Shown one piece after another: positions 9,722 through 17,597 of a DNA stretch of 64,000 nt. The notes under the pieces were generated by a model. That model was given only the letters and a program-made list of their open reading frames with translations. It had not been told where the DNA came from and searched no databases. Numbering within the stretch: the stretch's first letter is position 1; each line of letters begins with the position of its first letter. Source of the stretch: a virus. A program made the translations under genes and the position numbers. The stretch lies in the IMG/VR virus record IMGVR_UViG_3300026097_000009, positions 62,001 to 126,000 of that record, one strand, 5' to 3'.

Positions 9722-10771
9722 TTATCCTATTGTTAATGCAAATCTAATTGCAATATCATTTGCTTGTACTTCAGAAACAGCACCAGTTGTACCTGCTGGA
9801 CTTGCCCAGCTTATACCGTCCCAAATTTCTAAAGCACCTGAATCTGTATTATATCTAGTCATACCTATCTCTGCATATGCAGTTGGTCTATTTCCTGAAT
9901 CACCCACAGGAGGAACAAATCCGTTTGTACCAGCAATTTTAAAATAACCATCTCCTGACTGCTGTAAAATAGATATACTGTCCTCTACCGCATTTGTAAT
10001 AGTATTATCTAATATCTCAAAATTTCCTAAGTTAATACTACCGGATCCGTTTGCTTCTAAATTTAAATCACCCGTAGATGTAGTAATTTCGTTGTTTGCA
10101 AAATCTATATTACCTACTGTGAACGTATTTAAATTTAGGGTGTCGGCAAATAGATCGTTAGCATAAACATTTTGCCATTTAAAACTGTTTGATCCTAAAC
10201 TATAAGTGTTGTCTTGGTCAGGAATTAAATCACTGTTTATGCTTGCATTAATTTCAATCGAATCTGTAATCTCGTCACCAATAATAATGTTACCGCTTAT
10301 TGTAACATTACCTGTAACATCGATATTACCTGTAACTGTTAAATCGCCTTCGACATTAGCGGAACTTTGTATATCAACAATACCAGTTCCGCTCGGTCTT
10401 AATTCTAAATCACTGTTGCTTACAGTTGTGCTTATTACGTTGCCATTTAGTTCAATATCGTTTACAATAAAACGACTATGGTAAACTGTCGGTTCTAAAC
10501 CACTCGGAGCAAAAGAAATAGTATTGTTGGTGCTTACAATATCGTTCCCTGATATTGTGATTTCGCCAATGTCAAACTGTGTGTCAACATCAAGATTGGT
10601 TACTCGGGCAGTGCCGTTAACATCTAAATTATATTCAGGGGAAGAAGAGTTAATACCGATTCTGCGATCTGTAACGTCTAAATATAATAAATCCGTCTCA
10701 AATGCTAAGTCTACTCCTTCACGAAGTAGATTTGCTTTCAAGAGCGGACCGCTAATACGACCGACTGCCAT
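9722..10771 (-). CDS. Tail-fibre-like structural protein (349 aa)
   Basis: The N-terminus VGRISGPLLKANLLREGVDL followed by DLLYLDV and a stretch like RIGINSSSPEYNLDVNGTA is a virion attachment module shared with the next gene upstream (10911-11987). The middle is strand-rich shaft-like repeats with many Asn/Gly turns (GNIDVTGNVTISGN). The C-terminus has a small YNTDSGALEIWDGISW module found also in the 167-aa and 358-aa neighbours. AAGGAG lies upstream of the ATG at 10771. A ~120-base leader precedes the gene. Most likely a trimeric fibre or whisker-like protein. Confidence 0.75.
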   Translation of the reverse strand: MAVGRISGPLLKANLLREGVDLAFETDLLYLDVTDRRIGINSSSPEYNLDVNGTARVTNLDVDTQFDIGEITISGNDIVSTNNTISFAPSGLEPTVYHSRFIVNDIELNGNVISTTVSNSDLELRPSGTGIVDIQSSANVEGDLTVTGNIDVTGNVTISGNIIIGDEITDSIEINASINSDLIPDQDNTYSLGSNSFKWQNVYANDLFADTLNLNTFTVGNIDFANNEITTSTGDLNLEANGSGSINLGNFEILDNTITNAVEDSISILQQSGDGYFKIAGTNGFVPPVGDSGNRPTAYAEIGMTRYNTDSGALEIWDGISWASPAGTTGAVSEVQANDIAIRFALTIG

Positions 10772-10898
10772 TTGCTCTCCTTACACCCGGGGATCCTGTC
10801 CCTCTAACCTAATTTTCATCCCTAAGGCTCTTTGCTGGTTAACCACAGTTTGTCCTGTAAGATTAATAGGTCGTTATCTTACATTAATAATATTTATC
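10772..10898 (-). promoter_or_regulatory. Long structured 5' leader with late promoter GATAAATA
   Basis: The late promoter GATAAATA reads on the minus strand at 10891-10898, so the transcript has a leader of more than 100 bases. The leader can form GTAAGAT/ATCTTAC (10857-10882, 7 bp, 12-base loop), contains the palindrome TGGTTAACCA (10836-10845), and can form GGGA/TCCC (10790-10802) just before the AAGGAG ribosome site. Most late genes here have leaders of 20-45 bases, so this one stands out. Confidence 0.55.
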
Positions 10899-10910
10899 AA
10901 AAAAATGGAT

Positions 10911-11987
10911 TTAACCGAAGATGAGGCTGTAAATGTTGCCGAGATCTTCCATGATAGGTTCTGATATCACTCGACCTCCACCAGTTGCTACTTGGTATAC
11001 ACTACCGTCGAAGCATTCTAAATAACCAAGATCCGTATTCCATCGAGTATCGCCAACTTCTGGAGAAGTTCGTTCGTCTGTATCTCCTACCGGAACTACA
11101 AAACCATTTGTGCCTCCGAATTTAAGATAACCGTCGCCGGTATGTACTAATTCGTTTTTTGTATCTAACAAGTTGGTTATTATATTATCTGAACCGCTTG
11201 CTTCGAACTGCAAATCTTCTAAAGTAACAACACTGGTGTTTGAATTGAGCTGTAATGCATCGTTTGATTGAATTGTTTTAATTGTGTTTGGAGATTCTAC
11301 TAATACTTGATCACTTGTAATCAGATTGTCTACTGTTACGGTATCAACGCCGGCAAATGCATAAATGTGTATCTGTCCCCATCTTTTCGGATCAGTACCT
11401 AGACTAAATCTTTCTGTTTGTCCAGGTAAAATATCTTGTGAGAAATCAGGTGCGATTGCAACAGTGTCTATAGGATTATCGCCAAGTATTATAGTCCCTC
11501 CTGCGATAGTGAGATCTTGATCTGTGCTAATGTTCTGACCTACAGTTAAATCTCCGTTCACTGTAGTATCTGCTTGCATATCAACAATACCAGTTCCGCT
11601 GGTATCCATTTCTATATTCTCATCAGTACCTAAAGATTTAATATAATTGTCTTTAATTTGAAAACTCGGAGTTAGTGCTTTGCCCCATTCGATATAAGCA
11701 TCCGGACCTGTTGGTCTTATGTTTATTTCGCCTAAAGTTGTTGACCAAGTACTTTGATTATCTAAAGTCACTTTACCGAATATTGCGGTGTTCGTAGCTG
11801 TAAAATCGTCAGTTGTTCGAGAATTTCCCGACAAATCTAAGTCGTAATTAGGGCCGTCGGATTTTAAACCTACTCTACCATTTGCAACATCTAGGTAAAG
11901 TAAATCAGTATCGAATGCCAAGTCTACATCGTTTCGAATTAAGTTCGATTGCAGTAAAGGACCCGATATTCTACCTATCTGTGACAT
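10911..11987 (-). CDS. Tail-fibre-like structural protein, paralogue of neighbour (358 aa)
   Basis: The N-terminus IGRISGPLLQSNLIRNDVDL then DLLYLDV matches that of the 349-aa gene at 9722-10771, and both proteins end in similar short hydrophobic tails. A YLKFGGTNGFVVPVGDTDER stretch near the C-terminus has a close counterpart in the paralogue (YFKIAGTNGFVPPVGDSGNR). The ATG at 11987 overlaps the stop of the upstream 167-aa gene in a TAATG arrangement, indicating translational coupling. Structural fibre role inferred. Confidence 0.75.
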   Translation of the reverse strand: MSQIGRISGPLLQSNLIRNDVDLAFDTDLLYLDVANGRVGLKSDGPNYDLDLSGNSRTTDDFTATNTAIFGKVTLDNQSTWSTTLGEINIRPTGPDAYIEWGKALTPSFQIKDNYIKSLGTDENIEMDTSGTGIVDMQADTTVNGDLTVGQNISTDQDLTIAGGTIILGDNPIDTVAIAPDFSQDILPGQTERFSLGTDPKRWGQIHIYAFAGVDTVTVDNLITSDQVLVESPNTIKTIQSNDALQLNSNTSVVTLEDLQFEASGSDNIITNLLDTKNELVHTGDGYLKFGGTNGFVVPVGDTDERTSPEVGDTRWNTDLGYLECFDGSVYQVATGGGRVISEPIMEDLGNIYSLIFG

Positions 11988-12490
11988 TAGTTTGCAAATC
12001 CAAATAGCAATGTTACGTTCTTGCCGAACGGTACAGGAGACGTGAATTGTATTCTTGTATCTCCAGGTGTTCCTAAATAATCATAAATCAATGTGTAATT
12101 TGTATCGCTAACTTGAAAAACGTTTTCAATTAATACAATAACATTTTCGGCGGCAGCTGGTTCAAAATCTAAAGGCCCGAACACAGTTTCAACTGCATCA
12201 CCAGGACCTAGTGTTTGTTTTTGTATAGCAGTAGCGCCAGGAGCTCTAACTATTTCCCATGCTCCACCTACATATGCTTCTATGCTGTCTGTATCAGTAT
12301 TATAACGAATTGTTCCGTTTGCGCCGCCTGCTTGTCTTATACCAGATAGTGTAGGACGTTCTGCTTCAGTTCCTTTTGGTAATCGCAAGCCTCCTGGAAT
12401 ATTCATTACAGCTCGTCCGGCGGCATTGACAAACAAATCCGTATCACTAGGACTAAATTTGTTTAGACTTGCTCCCTTTAAATACTTCAT
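11987..12490 (-). CDS. Virion structural protein (167 aa)
   Basis: Starts MKYLKGASLNKFSPSDTDLF. It contains GTIRYNTDTDSIEAYVGGAW, the short fibre-tip-like module also seen in the two fibre paralogues next to it. The second half is a beta-strand domain ending in FGKNVTLLFGFAN, the kind of hydrophobic tail seen in neighbouring virion genes. The start overlaps the upstream gene's stop (ATGA at 12487-12490). Function beyond a probable fibre or baseplate component is not known. Confidence 0.7.
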   Translation of the reverse strand: MKYLKGASLNKFSPSDTDLFVNAAGRAVMNIPGGLRLPKGTEAERPTLSGIRQAGGANGTIRYNTDTDSIEAYVGGAWEIVRAPGATAIQKQTLGPGDAVETVFGPLDFEPAAAENVIVLIENVFQVSDTNYTLIYDYLGTPGDTRIQFTSPVPFGKNVTLLFGFAN

Positions 12491-12822
12491 ACCGGTAATG
12501 TACTCACTGTTATCGAAATCAAATTTCCTGAACTTGCTGTAGCTCTGATTTGATCTCCATCTTCTAAAACAATTTTTTCATCGGAAAAAATAACAGTTTC
12601 ACCTGCTGGAACAACTAATTGCGATACTACTGTATTTGTGATCGAAGTCACACCTCCGTCTGGTACTAAATTAATAGTAATATTTGAAGTGTTGACAGTT
12701 TCATCTGTAGCATCGGGTGTTCCTGTATTACAAATCATCATAGTTACAATAGCGTTATTACCACTACTTTCGTAAACTAATTCGTCACCTGTCGTTGTTA
12801 ATCTTGCACTACTAATTGCCAT
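12487..12822 (-). CDS. Small beta-rich virion protein (111 aa)
   Basis: Starts MAISSARLTTTGDELVYESS. Nearly all of it is predicted strand, with VPAGETVIFSDEKIVLEDGD in the middle, similar in layout to the 110-aa protein at 9385-9717. AGGA sits seven bases before the ATG at 12822. It is translationally coupled to the downstream gene through an ATGA overlap. Probable structural protein of unknown placement. Confidence 0.7.
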   Translation of the reverse strand: MAISSARLTTTGDELVYESSGNNAIVTMMICNTGTPDATDETVNTSNITINLVPDGGVTSITNTVVSQLVVPAGETVIFSDEKIVLEDGDQIRATASSGNLISITVSTLPV

Positions 12823-12831
12823 TGTATAATC

Positions 12832-13785
12832 CTAAAATAACATGCTAAAAAGCAAAGCTTTATCTTTGCTGATAATTTCACCGTTCGATGACGGTCCTAC
12901 AAAATATAATCCTGTTCCGCCTGAGCTTATAGGGTTAGCATGCAACGTAGTATATCCGTTTGTATGAGCAGGCGCTGACCCTGTATGCTCTATGATAACG
13001 CCGGAAGAATTTATTTCAACTTTACCGGTATTATTAGTTCTAAAACTTATATTATCGTTTGTATTATTGTTAGTAATTTCAGAACCTAAAAATTCTAAAT
13101 CTTGTATTTCGGCTCTATTCGGATAAAATTTTGCACCTTGTAATCCATCAACAATGATTGCAACTTCACTTTCGCCAACTGCGCCACCTAGGTAATCAGT
13201 ATCACCTTCATCTGCATCAGAGGCAATTACTCGAGTGTCGCCTGTTCTTACCTGTCTTGCAGGATTATTCTGAATAGTATCATCTACATATTTTTTGTTT
13301 GGTATATCATCGTCATCAGTAACTTGATTTTCATAATTAGTGGTTCCTGTTACTTTAACTACTCCGGTACCAAACCCTATCAAAGTCAAATCGCCAAAAT
13401 CAGTATCTGCATCAGTTCTAATTCTTCTTACTCTTAAATTGCTATCTTGAAAATTATAACTGTCAACTGCTCCGGTTGCAATAAACCATGTATCACTTTC
13501 TTCATCAAAAGCAAAGCTTGCAGTACCAGATGATGCTGTACCTCTATCTATTTCGATACCACTATACCTTAAGCTAACGCCGTTGCCTGTTTCGCCGTAG
13601 TTTAAAGTAATAATGTTATCTTGAACCTGTAAATTTTCGGCTGAAACTGTAAGTGTATCACCATCAACTACAAGATTACCGGTAACACGGGTAATTCCTA
13701 CCCCTGCACCGGTATCTAGTGTTATGGTTTTAGTTTCGCCAGTGACAATATTAATATTGCCATTAGATTGGATAACTTTACCCAT
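12832..13785 (-). CDS. Virion structural protein (317 aa)
   Basis: Starts MGKVIQSNGNINIVTGETKT. The N-terminal half is strand-rich shaft-like sequence with repeated Asn/Gly turns. The C-terminus ends GEIISKDKALLFSMLF, a short hydrophobic tail of the kind seen in other virion genes here. AAGGT five bases before the ATG at 13785 supports the start. Most likely a fibre-related or neck-associated structural protein; no catalytic motif is visible. Confidence 0.7.
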   Translation of the reverse strand: MGKVIQSNGNINIVTGETKTITLDTGAGVGITRVTGNLVVDGDTLTVSAENLQVQDNIITLNYGETGNGVSLRYSGIEIDRGTASSGTASFAFDEESDTWFIATGAVDSYNFQDSNLRVRRIRTDADTDFGDLTLIGFGTGVVKVTGTTNYENQVTDDDDIPNKKYVDDTIQNNPARQVRTGDTRVIASDADEGDTDYLGGAVGESEVAIIVDGLQGAKFYPNRAEIQDLEFLGSEITNNNTNDNISFRTNNTGKVEINSSGVIIEHTGSAPAHTNGYTTLHANPISSGGTGLYFVGPSSNGEIISKDKALLFSMLF

Positions 13786-13799
13786 ATATCACCTTGCTG

Positions 13800-14246
13800 T
13801 TAAGCGCCTGGTCCGCCAACTTTTTCTGTTAGTAAAAGCTGATTGGAAGTTGAATCATCATCAACTGTCCACTTATAACGCTGATCATTAAAATCGACAG
13901 CAATTCTGTTGGTTAGCTTTTGAATAGTTACTGCCGCGGTATCGCCACCGTCGTCGACAAAATAACCAACAATAACCATTTCTCCTGCTTCTAGGCCTAA
14001 TGCAGTCGAATCATCACCCGATCCTGCTTTGTCTACCAAGCGACAAACTGCTTGTTCTCCGTCTTCTGAACTTTGAACTAGGAATCTGCGAGAAGATTTT
14101 TGCTTTACAATAAAAATATCAGATTCTGGATCTGCAATAGTCATTTTACCGCCGATAAAAGCCGCTTCGACTGGTATATTTGGATAATCTCCTTCAGAAC
14201 TACTTGTTTGTGTTCCGAAATACTTTTTGTTAATAGGACGTCCCAT
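13800..14246 (-). CDS. Virion structural protein, MGRPINKKYFG type (148 aa)
   Basis: The start is placed at the ATG at 14246, not at the GTG at 14321 that extends the frame, because AAGGAG lies six bases upstream of the ATG and the late promoter at 14325-14332 would leave no leader for the longer form. The protein begins MGRPINKKYFGTQT, a basic N-terminus that I recall from structural proteins of marine T4-like phages. It continues with two strand-rich segments, one containing SRRFLVQSSEDGEQAVCRLV. No enzyme motif is seen. It is the first gene of the minus-strand fibre operon downstream of the capsid genes. Confidence 0.75.
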   Translation of the reverse strand: MGRPINKKYFGTQTSSSEGDYPNIPVEAAFIGGKMTIADPESDIFIVKQKSSRRFLVQSSEDGEQAVCRLVDKAGSGDDSTALGLEAGEMVIVGYFVDDGGDTAAVTIQKLTNRIAVDFNDQRYKWTVDDDSTSNQLLLTEKVGGPGA

Positions 14247-14332
14247 TATTTTCTCCTTTATTAGAAGTCCGATGCGGGTTCTAGCCGCTACGGGGTGGGT
14301 CCCCCATAATATATCGAACACATGTATTTATT
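14247..14332 (-). promoter_or_regulatory. Late promoter AATAAATA and ~75-base leader
   Basis: AATAAATA reads on the minus strand at 14325-14332. The leader to the ATG at 14246 contains GC-rich blocks able to fold as GGGG/CCCC and GCGG/CCGC hairpins before the AAGGAG site. It lies over the last codons of the small gene at 14328-14597, so the two transcription units overlap slightly. Confidence 0.6.
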
Positions 14333-14597
14333 GCTTTGATAAATGTTTTAGTATTTCTATTCGTTCGACAGTTTTAACCAATTCATTAATTTTATATATT
14401 TCTGTTTCTGCTTTTTCTATATAGTGCCTACTTTTAGTATTACGATACTCAACCATATACTTGCTGTATGCCGTTATATGAGATTCTGCGGTAGATTGGA
14501 GACGTTCAACATCTTTGTTAAACATTGGATATTTTCTACGATATTTTTTTAAATGATTTCTCAGACGAGTAAAGTCATCTTCATCTTTAACTATCAT
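14328..14597 (-). CDS. Small basic, helical protein of unknown function (89 aa)
   Basis: Not recognised. It starts MIVKDEDDFTRLRNHLKKYR and is almost entirely charged, predicted helical and Lys/Arg/Glu rich, with no cysteine motif or membrane segment. It has its own transcription signals: the gp23 terminator lies immediately upstream and a CTTAAATA late-type promoter at 14603-14610 ends only five bases before the ATG. No Shine-Dalgarno is present, so it is a candidate for leaderless translation. Position after gp23 might suggest a head-related role, but there is no direct evidence. Confidence 0.65.
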   Translation of the reverse strand: MIVKDEDDFTRLRNHLKKYRRKYPMFNKDVERLQSTAESHITAYSKYMVEYRNTKSRHYIEKAETEIYKINELVKTVERIEILKHLSKQ

Positions 14598-14602
14598 AAA
14601 TG

Positions 14603-14610
14603 TATTTAAG
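14603..14610 (-). promoter_or_regulatory. Late-type promoter CTTAAATA directly before ATG
   Basis: Reads CTTAAATA then CATTT then ATG on the minus strand. With T4 late spacing, transcription would start at or next to the start codon of the 89-aa gene. The upstream terminator hairpin leaves no room for another promoter. Confidence 0.55.
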
Positions 14611-14640
14611 TCAAAAAGAAAGGGCCTTGCGGCCCTTCTT
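14611..14640 (-). terminator. Intrinsic terminator after gp23
   Basis: On the minus strand AAGGGCC, loop GCAA, GGCCCTT (7 bp, 14620-14637), followed by TCTTTTT. It lies 20-50 bases past the gp23 stop and separates the abundant capsid transcript from the downstream fibre operon. Confidence 0.85.
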
Positions 14641-14660
14641 TTGTGTTACTCTAAAATATA

Positions 14661-15833
14661 TTAAGAGAAACGTAGGTTATTAGTTGTAACTTCAACTTTA
14701 CTCAGGTAGTCAGCCGCATTACCTAGAGATGATGCAGTGTTTGTTAACTCTACATAACCATATCTAGTCATGAAACTTACTACTGGCTCGAACGTTGATG
14801 GATCTAGTACAACACCGCTTGACATCAATGGGATGTATGGGCAGTAGAACGCAGGTGCGTCTGATTCGCTTGAACCTTTGTATCCAACAAGTACGTTGTC
14901 GTCTGTAGCATAACCGTTTACATATACTCTCATTGCACCGTTAAGTGTACCAACGAACTTAGTGTTAGTTGGAGCTTCGAAAGTACCTTCAGTTGTTCTT
15001 GCGAACGCTGAAGTTGTAGCACTTTGAAGAAGAGTTAATGTAGTTGGTGAAACGACAGCATAGTTACCAGCACCACGACGTGTACGCTGGGCAATTAAGT
15101 TTGCCGCTCTGTTGATTTGAACAGCAAGAGCCGCATGCTCGTCACCTACGAATGTAGCAGTACCAGAAACGGCTGCCTGATCGTATGTTAAAACAGTACC
15201 AGCTAGAGCATTCAAGCTTCCAATCACTTCCTGATCAATTTCAGCAGTAATTTCTTGTGCCAAAGCAGCCATAATCTCTGCTTCTACGTCGATACCTTGC
15301 TGAGCCTGTGCATCTTGCGCAGATTCAAAAGTCCAACGTGCAGAAAGCTTTCTTGACTTAGCTTCAACAGTTTGCTTCAAGATCTGAATGCTTAAACGAT
15401 TACCACCAGTACCTTCTAAAGCCGCTGTATTAGCTGCCTTATCATCAGCTGCCGCGCCTGAATAGCCTTCAGCAATCTTAAATGGTGATAGTGCTTCTTC
15501 GCCAGCAGTAGTATCAGTACCTGATGTGCTGTCAAAGTTGTCCGCATAACGAACACGTAGTGTGTGGATCTGACCCACTGGTCCAGTCATTGGCTGTACG
15601 CCTACCAATTCGTTAGCAATAACGGTTGGCATTACACGTCTGATCACTGGAAGGATCACACGATTTAGTGTTGCAACATTACCGGCGGAAGTAGCACCAG
15701 CGGTAGCACTTTCTGCAAGATACTTACGGGTATTTTCCAGAGTTGCTGCCATAACTGTGCGCTTGTTACCATTTAGACCTTCAAGTAGGGCCTCTTTGGT
15801 TTCCGACCAGCGTGACTCAAGTAGTTGTGACAT
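14661..15833 (-). CDS. 23: Major capsid protein gp23 (T4 type)
   Basis: T4-family major head protein, 390 aa from the ATG at 15833. That start is chosen over one five codons upstream because GAGGAG lies seven bases before it. The family hallmark QPMTGPVGQIHTLRVRYAD lies near residue 85, preceded by a ~40-residue propeptide. LAE followed by Ser at residues ~39-42 fits the (L/I)-x-E site cut by the gp21 prohead protease; T4 gp23 is cut after a similar LAE/IAE site. It is shorter than T4 gp23 (521 aa), so surface insertions are reduced. It is preceded closely by the scaffold gene (12-base gap) and followed by a strong terminator. Confidence 0.95.
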   Translation of the reverse strand: MSQLLESRWSETKEALLEGLNGNKRTVMAATLENTRKYLAESATAGATSAGNVATLNRVILPVIRRVMPTVIANELVGVQPMTGPVGQIHTLRVRYADNFDSTSGTDTTAGEEALSPFKIAEGYSGAAADDKAANTAALEGTGGNRLSIQILKQTVEAKSRKLSARWTFESAQDAQAQQGIDVEAEIMAALAQEITAEIDQEVIGSLNALAGTVLTYDQAAVSGTATFVGDEHAALAVQINRAANLIAQRTRRGAGNYAVVSPTTLTLLQSATTSAFARTTEGTFEAPTNTKFVGTLNGAMRVYVNGYATDDNVLVGYKGSSESDAPAFYCPYIPLMSSGVVLDPSTFEPVVSFMTRYGYVELTNTASSLGNAADYLSKVEVTTNNLRFS

Positions 15834-15844
15834 TTTTGTTCTCC

Positions 15845-16942
15845 TCAAACCTTTAGTCCCGCAAGCCTGCGGATATCAAATACTTCGGCAGTGTTCACTT
15901 CACTACCAGTTGATTGTGCCTTTGTTTTTTTGTCGCCTGTAATTTCTTTTGCCTCTGTTAACGCTTGTTTTGCTGGTTTACCGCCATCCATTACGGAAGG
16001 CATATACTTATCAAACTGTTTGCGTAACTTGTCAGTTTGAACAGATTCTAGTAAATCTTTCATGACTTCTCTTTTTTCACTGTTTAACGGTGCAAGAAGT
16101 TCGTTCATAACATTACTTCTTTCAATAGAGTCATTGATAGATTTGATTTCATGATCTTTCGATTCTAATAAATCCCTAGTTTCAGCAACAACTTTCGCCG
16201 CTTCTTCTAGCTCTTGTGTTTTTTGATTCACAACTTTTAGCAGTTTAGCGGTTTCGGATTTTTCATTAAGATAACTCGTGTTATATTCAGTAGCGAAAGC
16301 TTCAAAAATTCTACGACCAAAGTCATTCTGTCTTGCAGATTCAATATCTTCTTTAAGTTGATTAATTTCACCTTTAAGTGTTTTAGATACTGTTTCTGAA
16401 ACCATGCTTGATGCAGTTTTAATAAACTTATTCTTAACTTCATCAAACTTAGCTTTGTTTTCTTTAACAAGCTTAACTTTAGTTTCGGCAAGATCTTGTT
16501 TATCTTCGTAAAATTCAGCTATTTCTTTAGCTAAAGCTTCGACAATAAATTCTTCTAGCTTTTGAATATTATTTGCAACAGAATTGCGATCTTCATGAAG
16601 TTCTGCTATTTCACCTTTTAAATTCTGCAAAACAAAAGCTTCCATAGCCTGTGTATCTTGCTTCATTTTTTGTGCATAGCGAGCTCTTGCTTCAATCAAA
16701 CCCTCACGATCAGCATTGAATTCTTCAAGTTCGCCTTGTAATCTTTCAGACAACATTGACTCAATGGCTTCGACCATTGTAGATTTGTCATGCTCATACT
16801 TTGTTGCAAACTCTTCGCGTAATTCTGTAGCTACCTGTTCACGGTTTTCTTGAATCTTGCTTTCCCAAGCAGTTTCAATTTCCGATTTAATTTCTTCGGA
16901 AATCACATTGTTCTCGAATAAATCTTTTACTATGTCAATCAC
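15845..16942 (-). CDS. 22: Prohead scaffold core protein gp22
   Basis: 365 aa, almost entirely charged coiled coil (long runs of E/K heptads such as LKGEIAELHEDRNSV), as expected for the T4 gp22 scaffold that fills the prohead and is then digested by gp21. Position between gp21 and gp23 is the T4 order. The start is a GTG at 16942 with GGAG seven bases upstream. The C-terminus (DIRRLAGLKV) ends just before the gp23 ribosome site, so the two are coupled. Confidence 0.92.
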   Translation of the reverse strand: MIDIVKDLFENNVISEEIKSEIETAWESKIQENREQVATELREEFATKYEHDKSTMVEAIESMLSERLQGELEEFNADREGLIEARARYAQKMKQDTQAMEAFVLQNLKGEIAELHEDRNSVANNIQKLEEFIVEALAKEIAEFYEDKQDLAETKVKLVKENKAKFDEVKNKFIKTASSMVSETVSKTLKGEINQLKEDIESARQNDFGRRIFEAFATEYNTSYLNEKSETAKLLKVVNQKTQELEEAAKVVAETRDLLESKDHEIKSINDSIERSNVMNELLAPLNSEKREVMKDLLESVQTDKLRKQFDKYMPSVMDGGKPAKQALTEAKEITGDKKTKAQSTGSEVNTAEVFDIRRLAGLKV

Positions 16943-16957
16943 TGTGATTCTCCTACT

Positions 16958-17581
16958 TTACTTGAGCCCTGAAATTATATTTTTCAAAGCTTCAGCGATG
17001 TACTTTTGTGCCTTTGGATCGCCTTGGACTTCTTTCGAAGTTAAAATTGCCTTATAACCCCCGTCGGTATTCATTAAATGTTCATACACTGGGGTTGGAT
17101 ATGCTCCCGGAGCACTTGGTTGAGCAACAATATCAACTGTAATGATTTCAAAACCTTTAACATTGCCGCCACCGTCGACTTCTCCCGAACCTCTACTAGA
17201 AACGCCTAATTTTACACCGCTTTCTAGCATCGTTTGAACGAGCTGTCCCATAGGTGTTGGAATAATTTTAAGCTTTCCATACCCATTAGGACCGTCCATC
17301 CACATTTTTGTGATCATATGACTAACACGATCTAAATTAATTTTCAAATCGTCTGGATGATCAACTTCACCACATACAGAATATCCACCTGATACTTGTT
17401 CATTGAGCGTGTTTACAGCCGTTCTAATTTCATCAGAGGAATATACCCTTTGATTTTGATTGCGAATATCGCCTTGTATACAAATACCAGACATATACAA
17501 AGACTTTGTTTCGCCCTCATCACGCTCCAACACAATTTGTGCTTGATCAAACGACAAATGTTCGCTGAGTGGTTGTCTCAC
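16958..17581 (-). CDS. 21: Prohead maturation protease gp21
   Basis: 207 aa, T4 gp21 serine protease family. The conserved core is present: GEVDHPDDLKINLDRVSH with the probable catalytic His at ~75, and LGVSSRGSG with the nucleophile Ser at 128 or 129. It cleaves the scaffold and capsid proteins after (L/I)-x-E during head maturation. The start is a GTG at 17581 with GGAG six bases upstream. It lies between the core-protein gene and gp22, as in T4. Confidence 0.93.
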   Translation of the reverse strand: MRQPLSEHLSFDQAQIVLERDEGETKSLYMSGICIQGDIRNQNQRVYSSDEIRTAVNTLNEQVSGGYSVCGEVDHPDDLKINLDRVSHMITKMWMDGPNGYGKLKIIPTPMGQLVQTMLESGVKLGVSSRGSGEVDGGGNVKGFEIITVDIVAQPSAPGAYPTPVYEHLMNTDGGYKAILTSKEVQGDPKAQKYIAEALKNIISGLK

Positions 17582-17597
17582 TTATTTCTCCTGATTC

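Noticed and set aside
10786-10798. Cloning-vector polylinker-like string (BamHI/SmaI-type sites together)
   Set aside because: Only about 13 bases match, flanked on both sides by phage-like leader sequence; no further vector sequence is present, so chance is the simpler explanation.
10524-10964. 146-codon plus-strand frame spanning an intergenic region
   Set aside because: Mostly antisense to the fibre gene; it also crosses the leader and promoter of that gene, and has no ribosome site.
14247-14321. N-terminal extension of the 148-aa virion gene to a GTG at 14321
   Set aside because: The GTG has no ribosome site and lies at the edge of the late promoter; the ATG at 14246 has AAGGAG at ideal spacing.
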